Below are positions 9,657 through 17,116 of a DNA stretch of 50,427 nt, one piece after another; the first letter of the stretch is position 1; each line of letters starts with the position of its first letter. Made by a program: the position numbers and the translations under genes. The notes under the pieces were generated by a model. It searched no databases. It was not told the DNA's origin and was given only the letters and a program-made list of their open reading frames with translations. The stretch lies in contig NZ_JADGMY010000030.1 of NCBI RefSeq assembly GCF_015234515.1, positions 1-50,427 on the forward strand. Direction: 5' to 3'. Source of the stretch: Cellulomonas sp. GTDB taxonomy: Bacteria > Actinomycetota > Actinomycetes > Actinomycetales > Cellulomonadaceae.

Positions 9657-10653
9657 CGTCCGGCGGCACGAGGGACGGCTCCTCGGGCTCGGCGAGCGAC
9701 AGCACCACCCCCACGACACCGGGGATGGCACGCACCTGGTCCTCGACGAGCGCGAGCTGGTGGGACGCCTCGACCTCGTCCGGCTCGCCCGCCAGGTCCA
9801 CGGCACCCGTGAGGAACACGCGCCGGGCGCCGGCGATCTCCAGACGCAGCTTCGTCACGCGCGCCACCTGCGGCATCGCCAGCAGCCGGCGCAGGGCCGC
9901 CGCCTGCAGCGCGGGGTCGACGGCCTCCCCGACGATGAGCTGCAGGTTGCGCTGGATCAGCACGAACGCCACGAAGCCCAGCAGCAGGCCGACGAGGATC
10001 GACCCGACCGCGTCGGGCACCGTGGAACCCGTCACCTCGTGCGCCGCGATGCCCGCGCTCGCGATGACGATCCCGATGAGCGCTGCGGCGTCCTCGGCGA
10101 ACACCGCGCGCACCGTGGGGTCGGACGTGGCCAGCACCTGCTCCAGGACGCCACGGTCCCGCCGCCGGGCCTCGGCGCGGCTCTGCCGCAGCGCCTGCAG
10201 GAACGACACCCCCTCGAGCACCAGCGAGATGCCCAGCACGGCGTACGCGACGACGAAGTCCGACGCGGGCTCGGGGTCCGCCAGCTCCTGGATGCCGTGC
10301 GTGACCGACACGCCGGCCCCGACCGCGAACAGCCCGATCGCCGCGAACATCGACCACACGTAGACCTCGCGCCCGTACCCGAAGGGGTGCGTCGCGTCGG
10401 GGGCGCGGGCCGCGCGGCGCTGCGCGACCAGCAGGAACACCTCGTTGCCCGTGTCGGCCCACGAGTGCGCGGCCTCCGCCAGCATGGACGCGGCGCCGGT
10501 GATCACCGCGGCCGCCGTCTTGGCCGCGGCGATGAGCACGTTCGCCCCGAGCGCGAGGACCACCGTGCGCGTCGACTCGCCGCCGCCCTCCGGCTCGTCC
10601 CCCGCGACGAGCGGGGCCAGCGCGTCGGGACCGTCGGCCGCGTCGGGTGCCAT
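9622..10653 (-). CDS. Cation diffusion facilitator (CDF) family transporter
   Basis: A 343-aa inner-membrane antiporter predicted to export divalent metal ions (Zn, Fe, Mn or Co) in exchange for protons. About six hydrophobic segments are visible; the second holds AEAAHSWADTGNE, the His-x3-Asp metal site of CDF proteins, and the fifth region (IGIVIASAGIAAHE) takes the place of the second metal-binding pair. The HPFGYGRE motif after TM2 is typical of this family. A cytoplasmic C-terminal domain follows from about residue 245 (VARVTKLRLEIAG). The ATG start at 10653 is in a short divergent region shared with the VOC gene. The 3' end overlaps the convergent hydrolase gene by 35 nt. Metal specificity cannot be read from the sequence. 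Confidence 0.92.
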   Translation of the reverse strand: MAPDAADGPDALAPLVAGDEPEGGGESTRTVVLALGANVLIAAAKTAAAVITGAASMLAEAAHSWADTGNEVFLLVAQRRAARAPDATHPFGYGREVYVWSMFAAIGLFAVGAGVSVTHGIQELADPEPASDFVVAYAVLGISLVLEGVSFLQALRQSRAEARRRDRGVLEQVLATSDPTVRAVFAEDAAALIGIVIASAGIAAHEVTGSTVPDAVGSILVGLLLGFVAFVLIQRNLQLIVGEAVDPALQAAALRRLLAMPQVARVTKLRLEIAGARRVFLTGAVDLAGEPDEVEASHQLALVEDQVRAIPGVVGVVLSLAEPEEPSLVPPDVSPARARRGSP

Positions 10654-10762
10654 GGCACCGGACTAGCACGTGCGCCCGCTGTGCGCGACGCGGGCCGTGG
10701 TGGTTGGCTGTGCTCGCCCTGCCGCGGACGACGTCCGCACCTCGACCCTCCGGAGGACCTCC

Positions 10763-11542
10763 ATGACCGTCACCCCGACCCCGTGGCCTGCCGGTGTCCC
10801 CGGCTGGGCGGACATCACGGTGACGGACCTCGGGCCGACGCAGCGGTTCTACGGCGGGCTGCTCGGCTGGCAGCTGAGCGCCGGGCCGCCCGAGTCCGAC
10901 GGGTACGTCATGGCGACGGTCGACGGGTACGTCGTCGCGGGGATCCGGGTGTCGGACGTGCCGCAGCCCGCGGCGTGGTGCGTGTACCTCGCGACGGACG
11001 ACGTCGCGGCGAGCGTCGCGCGGGCCGTCGACGCGGGGGCGACCGTCGCCCTGGGCCCGGTGTCCGTGCTGTCACTGGGCCGCATGGCCCTGCTGAGCGA
11101 CCCGACGGGCGCGCTCGTGGGCCTCTGGGAGGCCGGCGACCACACCGGCTGGGAGCTCACCGACGCCCCCGGGTCCTTCGTGTGGGCCGAGCAGATGTCG
11201 CACGACCCGGCCGCGGCACGCCGCTTCTACACCGCGCTGTTCGGCTACGAGCAGCAGGACATGAGCGCACCGGACTTCACGTACACCTCGCTGTCGATCG
11301 GCGGGGCTCCCGCGGCGGGGATCGGCGGGTACGGACCGGGCGCGGGCGACGTCCCGGCGGCCTGGACCTGGTACCTCGCGGTGCAGGACGCGGACGCGAT
11401 CGCACCGCGCGTCGCCGAGCTGGGCGGGGAGGTCGTCAGCGGGCCGGAGGACACCCCGTACGGGCGGATGCTCCTGGTCCGCGGCCCCGCCGGCGAGGTC
11501 CTGGCCCTGCTCCAGGCACCCGACGAGGACATCGTCGCCTGA
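10763..11542 (+). CDS. VOC family protein with two glyoxalase-like domains
   Basis: The 259-aa protein consists of two tandem vicinal-oxygen-chelate half-modules, residues about 13-125 (GWADITVTDLGPTQRFYGGLLGW to DPTGALVGLWEA) and about 135-252 (FVWAEQMSHDPAAARRFYTALFGY to GPAGEVLALLQA). This architecture is common in Streptomyces and Mycobacterium proteins annotated as hydroxylases or glyoxalase/bleomycin-resistance proteins, most of unknown function. The ATG at 10763 has a strong CGGAGG 8-9 nt upstream. The gene is followed after only about 20 nt by trmB, which has its own leaderless promoter. Confidence 0.88.
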   Translation: MTVTPTPWPAGVPGWADITVTDLGPTQRFYGGLLGWQLSAGPPESDGYVMATVDGYVVAGIRVSDVPQPAAWCVYLATDDVAASVARAVDAGATVALGPVSVLSLGRMALLSDPTGALVGLWEAGDHTGWELTDAPGSFVWAEQMSHDPAAARRFYTALFGYEQQDMSAPDFTYTSLSIGGAPAAGIGGYGPGAGDVPAAWTWYLAVQDADAIAPRVAELGGEVVSGPEDTPYGRMLLVRGPAGEVLALLQAPDEDIVA

Positions 11543-11551
11543 TCCGGTGCG

Positions 11552-11557
11552 TAGGGT
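11552..11557 (+). promoter_or_regulatory. Leaderless -10 element of trmB
   Basis: TAGGGT lies 7 nt before the GTG at 11565. Two other in-frame GTG codons (11547 and 11556) overlap or precede this box and would not be on the transcript, which decides the start. Confidence 0.55.
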
Positions 11558-11564
11558 GGACGCC

Positions 11565-12296
11565 GTGCAGTACCCGATCGACGTGTTCACCCACCGTGCG
11601 ACGCGCGCCCACGACCCGGTGCGCACCTTCAAGTCCCGCCGGTCCCCGCTCGGGGTCGACCGGGTCGACGCGCTCGAACGACTGTTCCCGCGGTGGGGAT
11701 TCTCGGTCGAGGACCCGAGCGCGCCACCGCCCCGCACGCCCGACGGCCTGCTCGACACCGTCACGCTGTTCGGGCGCGCGGCGCCGCTCGTCGTCGAGAT
11801 CGGGTCCGGCATGGGCGACGCGACCGCCGCGATGGCCGCCGCCGACCCCGACCGCGACTGGCTGGCGGTCGAGGCGCACCTGCCCGGCCTGGCGGCGCTG
11901 CTGCTGCTCATCGAGCGCCACGGCCTGACCAACGTGCGCGTCGCGCACGGCGACGCCCTGCAGCTGCTGCGTGCCGACGTCGCGCCGGGCAGCCTCGACG
12001 CGGTGCACGCGTTCTTCCCCGACCCCTGGCCCAAGGTGCGCCACCACAAGCGTCGCCTCGTGCAGCCCGAGCACGTCGCGCTGCTGCGCGACCGGCTGCG
12101 CGTCGGTGGCACGCTGCACGTCGCGACCGACTGGGCGGAGTACGCCCAGCAGATGCGCGACGTGCTGACCGGCGACCCCGACCTGACCGGCGGCGTCGTC
12201 CCGCGTCCCGCGCACCGGCCCGTCACGCGGTTCGAGCAGCGTGGGCGGGACCTCGGCCACGAGGTCACCGACGTGATCGTGCGGCGCGTCCGATGA
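11565..12296 (+). CDS. trmB: tRNA (guanosine(46)-N7)-methyltransferase
   Basis: TrmB methylates N7 of G46 in the variable loop of tRNA using S-adenosylmethionine. The 243-aa protein has an N-terminal extension, the SAM-binding motif VVEIGSGMGDATAAMA at about residue 76, an acidic motif ending in AVEAHLPG, VAHGDALQLL, and the family hallmark FFPDPWPKVRHHKRRL with the catalytic Asp at about residue 155. TDWAEYAQQM and the C-terminal TRFEQRG are also conserved. The start is set at GTG 11565 from the TAnnnT box 7 nt upstream. The stop codon overlaps the ATG of the following gene (ATGA), implying translational coupling. Confidence 0.95.
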   Translation: MQYPIDVFTHRATRAHDPVRTFKSRRSPLGVDRVDALERLFPRWGFSVEDPSAPPPRTPDGLLDTVTLFGRAAPLVVEIGSGMGDATAAMAAADPDRDWLAVEAHLPGLAALLLLIERHGLTNVRVAHGDALQLLRADVAPGSLDAVHAFFPDPWPKVRHHKRRLVQPEHVALLRDRLRVGGTLHVATDWAEYAQQMRDVLTGDPDLTGGVVPRPAHRPVTRFEQRGRDLGHEVTDVIVRRVR

Positions 12297-13027
12297 GGCT
12301 GCTCCTGGTCCCCGGCACCAGCCCCGACCGGTGGGCACGGGTGTGGCGTGAGCGCCTGCCCGACGACCCGCTGGAGGTCGTGCACGCCGGGGCGTCGGGC
12401 GCGGTCGACGCGGTGCTGCGTGGCGACGTCGACGCTGCCGTGCTGCGGCTGCCCCCGGCCGGCGTCGAGACGCCACCCTCGGGGCTGCCCACGACGACGC
12501 CGAGCACGGCGACCGGCTGGGCCGTGGTGCCGCTGTGGACCGAGCAGACCGTCGTCGTCGTGCGCAAGGACCACGTGCTCACCGTGGTCGGGGAGGTCGA
12601 CGTCCCCGACCTCGCGGGCGAGACGCTGCTGGTCCCCGGTGACGACGTCCTCGGGTGGCAGCCCCCGGGCGTCGAGGTGCTCGACGTGCCCGACGTGCCC
12701 ACGGCCGCGGACCTCGTCGCCAACGGCGCGGGCGTCCTGCTGGTGCCGCACTCTCTCGCGCGCCTGCACGACCGCCGCGGCACCGCCGTGCGCGTCGTCC
12801 CCGACGCCCCGGGCTCACCGGTCGTGCTCGTGTGGCGCACGGACGACGAGCACCCGCACGTGCAGGAGCTCGTCGGCATCGTGCGGGGCCGCACCGTCGG
12901 CAGCTCACGCGGGACCAGCACGCAGGCCCCGGCGCCGTCCCCCGCGAAGGCACCGGTGCAGGCCCGTCGCGAGCCCCGGAGCGGCCGCCCGGCGCCGCGC
13001 CGCACCCCGCCGCGCAAACGCCGCTGA
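12293..13027 (+). CDS. LysR-type substrate-binding-domain protein without DNA-binding domain
   Basis: The 244-aa protein resembles the effector-binding half of LysR regulators: LLLVPGTSPDRWARVW, a hinge-like GDVDAAVLRLP, LWTEQTVVVVRKDHVL, and an ANGAGVLLVPHSLARLH strand-helix. The usual N-terminal winged helix (about 60 residues) is missing, and the C terminus instead carries a disordered Pro/Arg/Lys-rich tail of about 45 residues. It starts at ATG 12293 overlapping the TGA of trmB, so it is translationally coupled to it. Such stand-alone LysR-ligand-domain proteins occur in actinobacteria; the role is unknown. The basic tail might bind nucleic acid, but this is inference. Confidence 0.75.
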   Translation: MRLLLVPGTSPDRWARVWRERLPDDPLEVVHAGASGAVDAVLRGDVDAAVLRLPPAGVETPPSGLPTTTPSTATGWAVVPLWTEQTVVVVRKDHVLTVVGEVDVPDLAGETLLVPGDDVLGWQPPGVEVLDVPDVPTAADLVANGAGVLLVPHSLARLHDRRGTAVRVVPDAPGSPVVLVWRTDDEHPHVQELVGIVRGRTVGSSRGTSTQAPAPSPAKAPVQARREPRSGRPAPRRTPPRKRR

Positions 13028-13094
13028 CCCGTCGGACGGCGCAGACGCGTGAGCTCCGTGACCGCCCGTCCACGAGCGTGGCGCACGAACGGGC

Positions 13095-13132
13095 GACGCC
13101 CGGCCGGTCACCTGGGTGACCGACCGGGCGTC
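13095..13132. terminator. Bidirectional hairpin terminator
   Basis: Arms GACGCCCGGCCGGTCACC and GGTGACCGACCGGGCGTC pair with one mismatch around a 2-nt centre. It lies between convergent genes ending at 13027 (+) and 13150 (-) and can serve both. Confidence 0.75.
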
Positions 13133-13149
13133 GCGATGGTGCTGCTGCG

Positions 13150-14205
13150 TCAGCTCGCGAGGCGACGACGCGCCAGGACGAGCGCGCCCCCGGCTGCGAC
13201 GAGCACGAGGCCGCCGAGGACGCCCACCCGGGGGTCGACACCGGTGACGGCCAGCTGCCCGGCGCCGGCCGCGAGGACCTCGACGTACTGCCAGCCCAGG
13301 AGCGTGCCGTCCGCGCGGTACAGCGCGACGCGGTGCGTACCGGCCGCGACGGACGCGGGGACCGTCAGGCGGAGCGTGCCGTCAGCGGCCACCGTCGCGA
13401 CACCGAGGTCCGTCGGCACCGAGAACATGAAGCCGCGCAGGACCGCACCGGCCGGGAGGCCGGACAGGACGAGCCCGCCGCCCGCGGAGACGTTCGCCGG
13501 GCCCGTGAAGCCGCCGCGGGTGGCGTCCGTCAGCTGCCCGACGACCGGGCAGGTCCCCGCGAACGGGGTGATGGTGACCACCTGGTAGATGATGGTCTCC
13601 CACTCGGGGTCGATCAGCGCCCACGCACCGAGGTCCGTGAACTCATCGTCGCCCCCGGGGAACGCGAAGACGTGGTACTGGCCCGGCACGACGTCGACCA
13701 GGCCCGCGTCACCGGGGTTCTCGGAGGACCCCTCGACGTCCTCCTCGCTGAGCGCGTAGAGGGAGCCGCCCTCGTTGATGATGAGCCAGTCCACCGTGGC
13801 CGCCGGCGTGATGGCGATCCGGCCGGTGTTCACGACGTCGAGACCGGTGCAGGTGGGCTGCGTGACGGTCAGAGCCGGGACCGGGACCTTTCCGGCGCCG
13901 GGCGTGGCCGTCGGCTCGGCGGTCGGCGTGGCCGTCGGCTCAGCGGTCGGCGTGGCCGTCGGCTCAGCGGTCGGCGTGGCCGTCGGCTCGGCGGTCGGCG
14001 TGGCCGTCGGCTCGGCGGTCGGCGTGGCCGTCGGCTCAGCGGGGACCGCGGTCGTCGGCTCGGCGGTCGGCGTGGCCGTCGGCTCAGCGGTGGCCGACGG
14101 GCCGGGGTCGACCGTGTCGGCCTGGACTGCGACGGCGCTGCCGCCGAGGACGAGGACGGAGAGCGCGACGACGGCGGCCACTCTCCGCAGGGGGTTCGGG
14201 CTCAC
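13150..14205 (-). CDS. Secreted wall-anchored protein with TATPTAEP repeats and LAVTG sorting signal
   Basis: The 351-aa protein has a signal peptide (basic start, hydrophobic VAAVVALSVLVLGG, cleavage around AVQADTV), a Thr/Pro/Ala/Glu stalk of eight 8-residue AEPTATPT-type units (two degenerate), and a beta-rich ectodomain of about 200 residues with no family I recognise. The C terminus has LAVTG, then a hydrophobic segment (VLGGLVLVAAGGALVLA) and RRRLAS, a sortase sorting signal of the LAxTG type used by class E sortases in high-GC Gram-positives. It is probably covalently attached to the wall. The start is GTG 14205 with AAGGAG about 8 nt upstream, preferred over an upstream ATG at 14283. 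No sortase gene lies in the window. Confidence 0.82.
   Translation of the reverse strand: MSPNPLRRVAAVVALSVLVLGGSAVAVQADTVDPGPSATAEPTATPTAEPTTAVPAEPTATPTAEPTATPTAEPTATPTAEPTATPTAEPTATPTAEPTATPGAGKVPVPALTVTQPTCTGLDVVNTGRIAITPAATVDWLIINEGGSLYALSEEDVEGSSENPGDAGLVDVVPGQYHVFAFPGGDDEFTDLGAWALIDPEWETIIYQVVTITPFAGTCPVVGQLTDATRGGFTGPANVSAGGGLVLSGLPAGAVLRGFMFSVPTDLGVATVAADGTLRLTVPASVAAGTHRVALYRADGTLLGWQYVEVLAAGAGQLAVTGVDPRVGVLGGLVLVAAGGALVLARRRLAS
13902..14088 (-). repeat. 24-bp coding minisatellite in the surface protein stalk
   Basis: About eight head-to-tail 24-bp units (on the plus strand built from GTCGGCTC, GGCGGTCGGC and GTGGCC blocks) encode the octapeptide AEPTATPT. Five consecutive units are identical at protein level and differ at the DNA level mainly in TCA/TCG wobble, so recent expansion by slippage is likely. 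Copy number may vary between strains. Confidence 0.85.
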
Positions 14206-14401
14206 AAGGTTGCTCCTTCGTAGTCCGCCCGAGGGCGGACGAGTGGCGTGTGTCACGGCTCGGCGAACGCTACGGGTGCGCATCGACCCAGGTCATCCCG
14301 CAGAAAGCGCCCGTACCGCCCGATCCGGGAGGAGCCGGTCGGTTCACAGGAGTGAACTTCTCGGCCGACCACCCGTGACGTGCCTGCGGACACGACGCAA
14401 C

Positions 14402-14440
14402 GGCCCCGCCGCCCGCGACGAGGTCGCGGGTGACGGGGCC
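14402..14440 (-). terminator. Terminator of glycogen phosphorylase gene
   Basis: A two-part stem, GGCCCCG with CGGGGCC outside and CCCGCGAC with GTCGCGGG inside, lies about 17 nt past the glgP stop codon. It is a typical GC-rich actinobacterial terminator. Confidence 0.65.
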
Positions 14441-14456
14441 GGGGCGGACGGGCGGG

Positions 14457-16940
14457 TCAGCGCGAGACGAGCGGCTGCGAGTGCCAGATCCGGTCGATGT
14501 AGTCCCACATCGCGCGGTCCGAGGAGAAGAACCCGGACCGGGCGACGTTGAGGATCGCGGACCGGGTCCACGCCTCGGTGTCCTGGTACGCCGCGTCGAC
14601 GCGGGCCTGCGCGTCGAGGTACGACTGGAAGTCCGCCAGGACCAGGAACCGGTCCTCGTACAGCAGGTTCGACACGATGGGCTCGAAGACCGTGCGGTCG
14701 CCGCCGGCGAACGTGCCGGACGCGATGCGGTCGATCGCCCGGCGCAGCGTCGGGTTCTCCTCGTAGAACTTGGAGGGCTGGTAGCCCGCGGTGACGAGCT
14801 CCTCGACCTCCGGCTCGAGCAGCCCGAAGAGGAAGAAGTTCTCGTCTCCGACGAGCTCGCGGATCTCGACGTTCGCGCCGTCGTCCGTGCCGATCGTCAG
14901 GGCGCCGTTGAGCGCGAACTTCATGTTCCCCGTGCCCGACGCCTCCTTGCCCGCGAGCGAGATCTGCTCCGACAGGTCCGCCGCCGGGATCAGCGTCTCA
15001 GCCAGCGTGACGTTGTAGTTGGGCGGGAACACGACGGTGAGCGCGCCCTTGACGCGCGAGTCCTCGTTCACGGTGCGGCCGACGTGGTTGATCAGCGCGA
15101 TCGTCTGCTTGGCCATCTTGTAGCCGGGCGCCGCCTTGGCACCGAACGCGAACACGCGCGGCGGGATCGACGTCGGGTCCAGCTCGCCGCTGATGATCTG
15201 CTCGTAGAGCGACACGATGTGCAGCACCTTGAGCGTCTGGCGCTTGTACTCGTGCAGGCGCTTGACCATGACGTCGAGCATCGCGTCGGCGGGCAGCGTG
15301 ATGCCGTCACGACGCTGCAGCAGCACGCTCAGGCGCTGCTTGTTGTGCGCCTTCACCGCACGGAACTTCTCGCGGAACTCCTGGTCGTCGGCCAGCGGCT
15401 CCATCTCGCGCAGCCGCGCGAGGTCCGTGACCCAGCCGGGGCCGATCGCGTCGGTGATCAGGTCCGAGAGCGCGGGGTTCGCCAGGCGCACGAAGCGGCG
15501 GGGCGTGATGCCGTTGGTGACGTTGGTGAACTTGTCCGGCCAGTACTCCGAGAAGTCCGGCAGGACCTTGTCGCGCAGCAGCTGCGAGTGCAGCGCGGCG
15601 ACCCCGTTGACCTTGGAGCCCGCGATCGTCGCGAGGTACGCCATGCGCACGGAGCGCTCCGGGTGCTCGGCGATGATCGACATGCGCCGCAGACGCAGCT
15701 CGTCGCCCGGGTAGCGCTGCGCGACCTCGGCGAGGAAGTCGTCGTTGATGCGGTAGATGATCTCGAGGTGGCGCGGCAGCAGCTTGCCCAGCAGCGCGAC
15801 GGGCCAGACCTCCAGGGCCTCGGGCAGCAGCGTGTGACAGGTGTACGCGAAGCACTTCTGGGTCACGGCCCAGGCCTCGTCCCAGTCCCACTTCTTCTCG
15901 TCCACCAGGATGCGCATGAGCTCGGGGACCGCGATCACCGGGTGGGTGTCGTTGAGCTGGAAGATGATGCGCTCGGGCAGGCGGTGCAGGTCGAAGTCGC
16001 CGGGCAGGACGTTCTCGATGAAGTCGCGGATCGAGCAGGCGACGAAGAAGTACTGCTGCTGCAGGCGCAGCTCCTTGCCCTGGGGCGTGGAGTCCTCCGG
16101 GTACAGCACCTTGGAGATGTTCTCGGCGAACGTCTGCGAGCGCACCGCGTCGACGTACTCGCCGGAGTTGAAGATCGCGAGGTCGAACGCCTCGGTGGCC
16201 TGCGCGCTCCACAGCCGCAGCGTGTTGACCCGCCCGTTCTGGTAGCCCGGGACCATGTAGTTGTAGGGCACACCGAGCACGTCCCACGCCGGGATCCAGC
16301 GGCTGCGCTCGACCCCGTCGTCGTCCGTGTACCGCTCGGTCGACCCGCCGAAGTGCACGGTCACCGCCGACTCCGGGTGCGGGAACTCCCACGGCGCCCC
16401 GAGGGCCAGCCACGAGTCGGCCTGCTCGACCTGGAAGCCGTCGACGAACGTCTGGCGGAAGATCCCGTACTCGTAGCGGATGCCGTAGCCGATGCACGGG
16501 ACGCTCATCGTCGCCAGGGAGTCGACGAAGCACGCGGCGAGGCGCCCGAGGCCGCCGTTGCCGAGGCCGGGCTCGACCTCCTGCTCGCGCAGCGTGGCCA
16601 GCTCGATGCCGAGGGAGGCGAGCCCCTCCTCGACGATCTCAGCCATGTCGGTGGCCAGGAGCGCGTTGTCGAGCTGACGCCCGAGCAGGTACTCCGCCGA
16701 CAGGTACGCCACCGACTTGGCCTGCGCGTCACGCTGGCGACGCACGGTCTCGAGCCAGCGCGCCATGAGGTACTCACGGACGGTGCGAGCGAGTGCGAGG
16801 TACTGGTCGTTGACGCTGGCGCGCTCCATCGTCACGCCCTGCCCGTAGTGCAGCTCGCGGAGGAACTCCCTGACGAAGCCCTCGACGGAGTGCTGCGGGG
16901 CCGTCACCGGCGCGCTGCTGTTGGCACGGTTCTCAGTCAC
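14457..16940 (-). CDS. glgP: Glycogen/starch/maltodextrin phosphorylase (GT35)
   Basis: This enzyme releases glucose 1-phosphate from the non-reducing ends of alpha-1,4-glucans using pyridoxal phosphate. The 827-aa protein has the full family length and motifs: SVAYLSAEYLLGRQLDNALL near the N terminus, EPGLGNGGLGRLAACF (active-site Gly loop), WEFPHPE, LWSAQATEAFD, FQLNDTHPVIAVPELMR, TNGITPRRF, VKRLHEYKRQ, and EASGTGNMKFALNGALTIGT containing the PLP-binding Lys in the C-terminal third. Start chosen at GTG 16940, with TACCGT 7 nt upstream, rather than an in-frame ATG at 16994. It is divergent from the LAL regulator gene. No other glycogen gene is nearby. Confidence 0.96.
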   Translation of the reverse strand: MTENRANSSAPVTAPQHSVEGFVREFLRELHYGQGVTMERASVNDQYLALARTVREYLMARWLETVRRQRDAQAKSVAYLSAEYLLGRQLDNALLATDMAEIVEEGLASLGIELATLREQEVEPGLGNGGLGRLAACFVDSLATMSVPCIGYGIRYEYGIFRQTFVDGFQVEQADSWLALGAPWEFPHPESAVTVHFGGSTERYTDDDGVERSRWIPAWDVLGVPYNYMVPGYQNGRVNTLRLWSAQATEAFDLAIFNSGEYVDAVRSQTFAENISKVLYPEDSTPQGKELRLQQQYFFVACSIRDFIENVLPGDFDLHRLPERIIFQLNDTHPVIAVPELMRILVDEKKWDWDEAWAVTQKCFAYTCHTLLPEALEVWPVALLGKLLPRHLEIIYRINDDFLAEVAQRYPGDELRLRRMSIIAEHPERSVRMAYLATIAGSKVNGVAALHSQLLRDKVLPDFSEYWPDKFTNVTNGITPRRFVRLANPALSDLITDAIGPGWVTDLARLREMEPLADDQEFREKFRAVKAHNKQRLSVLLQRRDGITLPADAMLDVMVKRLHEYKRQTLKVLHIVSLYEQIISGELDPTSIPPRVFAFGAKAAPGYKMAKQTIALINHVGRTVNEDSRVKGALTVVFPPNYNVTLAETLIPAADLSEQISLAGKEASGTGNMKFALNGALTIGTDDGANVEIRELVGDENFFLFGLLEPEVEELVTAGYQPSKFYEENPTLRRAIDRIASGTFAGGDRTVFEPIVSNLLYEDRFLVLADFQSYLDAQARVDAAYQDTEAWTRSAILNVARSGFFSSDRAMWDYIDRIWHSQPLVSR

Positions 16941-16947
16941 TTGCGCA

Positions 16948-16953
16948 ACGGTA
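16948..16953 (-). promoter_or_regulatory. Leaderless -10 element of glgP
   Basis: Read on the minus strand, TACCGT ends 7 nt before the GTG at 16940, the same spacing as in the plus-strand leaderless genes. No ribosome binding site precedes the GTG. Confidence 0.5.
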
Positions 16954-17116
16954 GTTCCCTGCTGCCGGTGAATCCAGGCGAGGGGCCGGCGCAATCCCCC
17001 ACGTCGTGGGCCAACCGCGTGTCTCTCGGCGTGTCCATGTGCCCTGTCTCACGTGCTGCACCCCGGCACGGCGGGTCGATCCGGCAGGAAACGCCCGATC
17101 GGGCCATGCTGGGACG

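Noticed and set aside
13902..14088. Regular short repeats that could suggest a CRISPR array
   Set aside because: Units are head-to-tail without spacers and lie in frame in a surface protein stalk.
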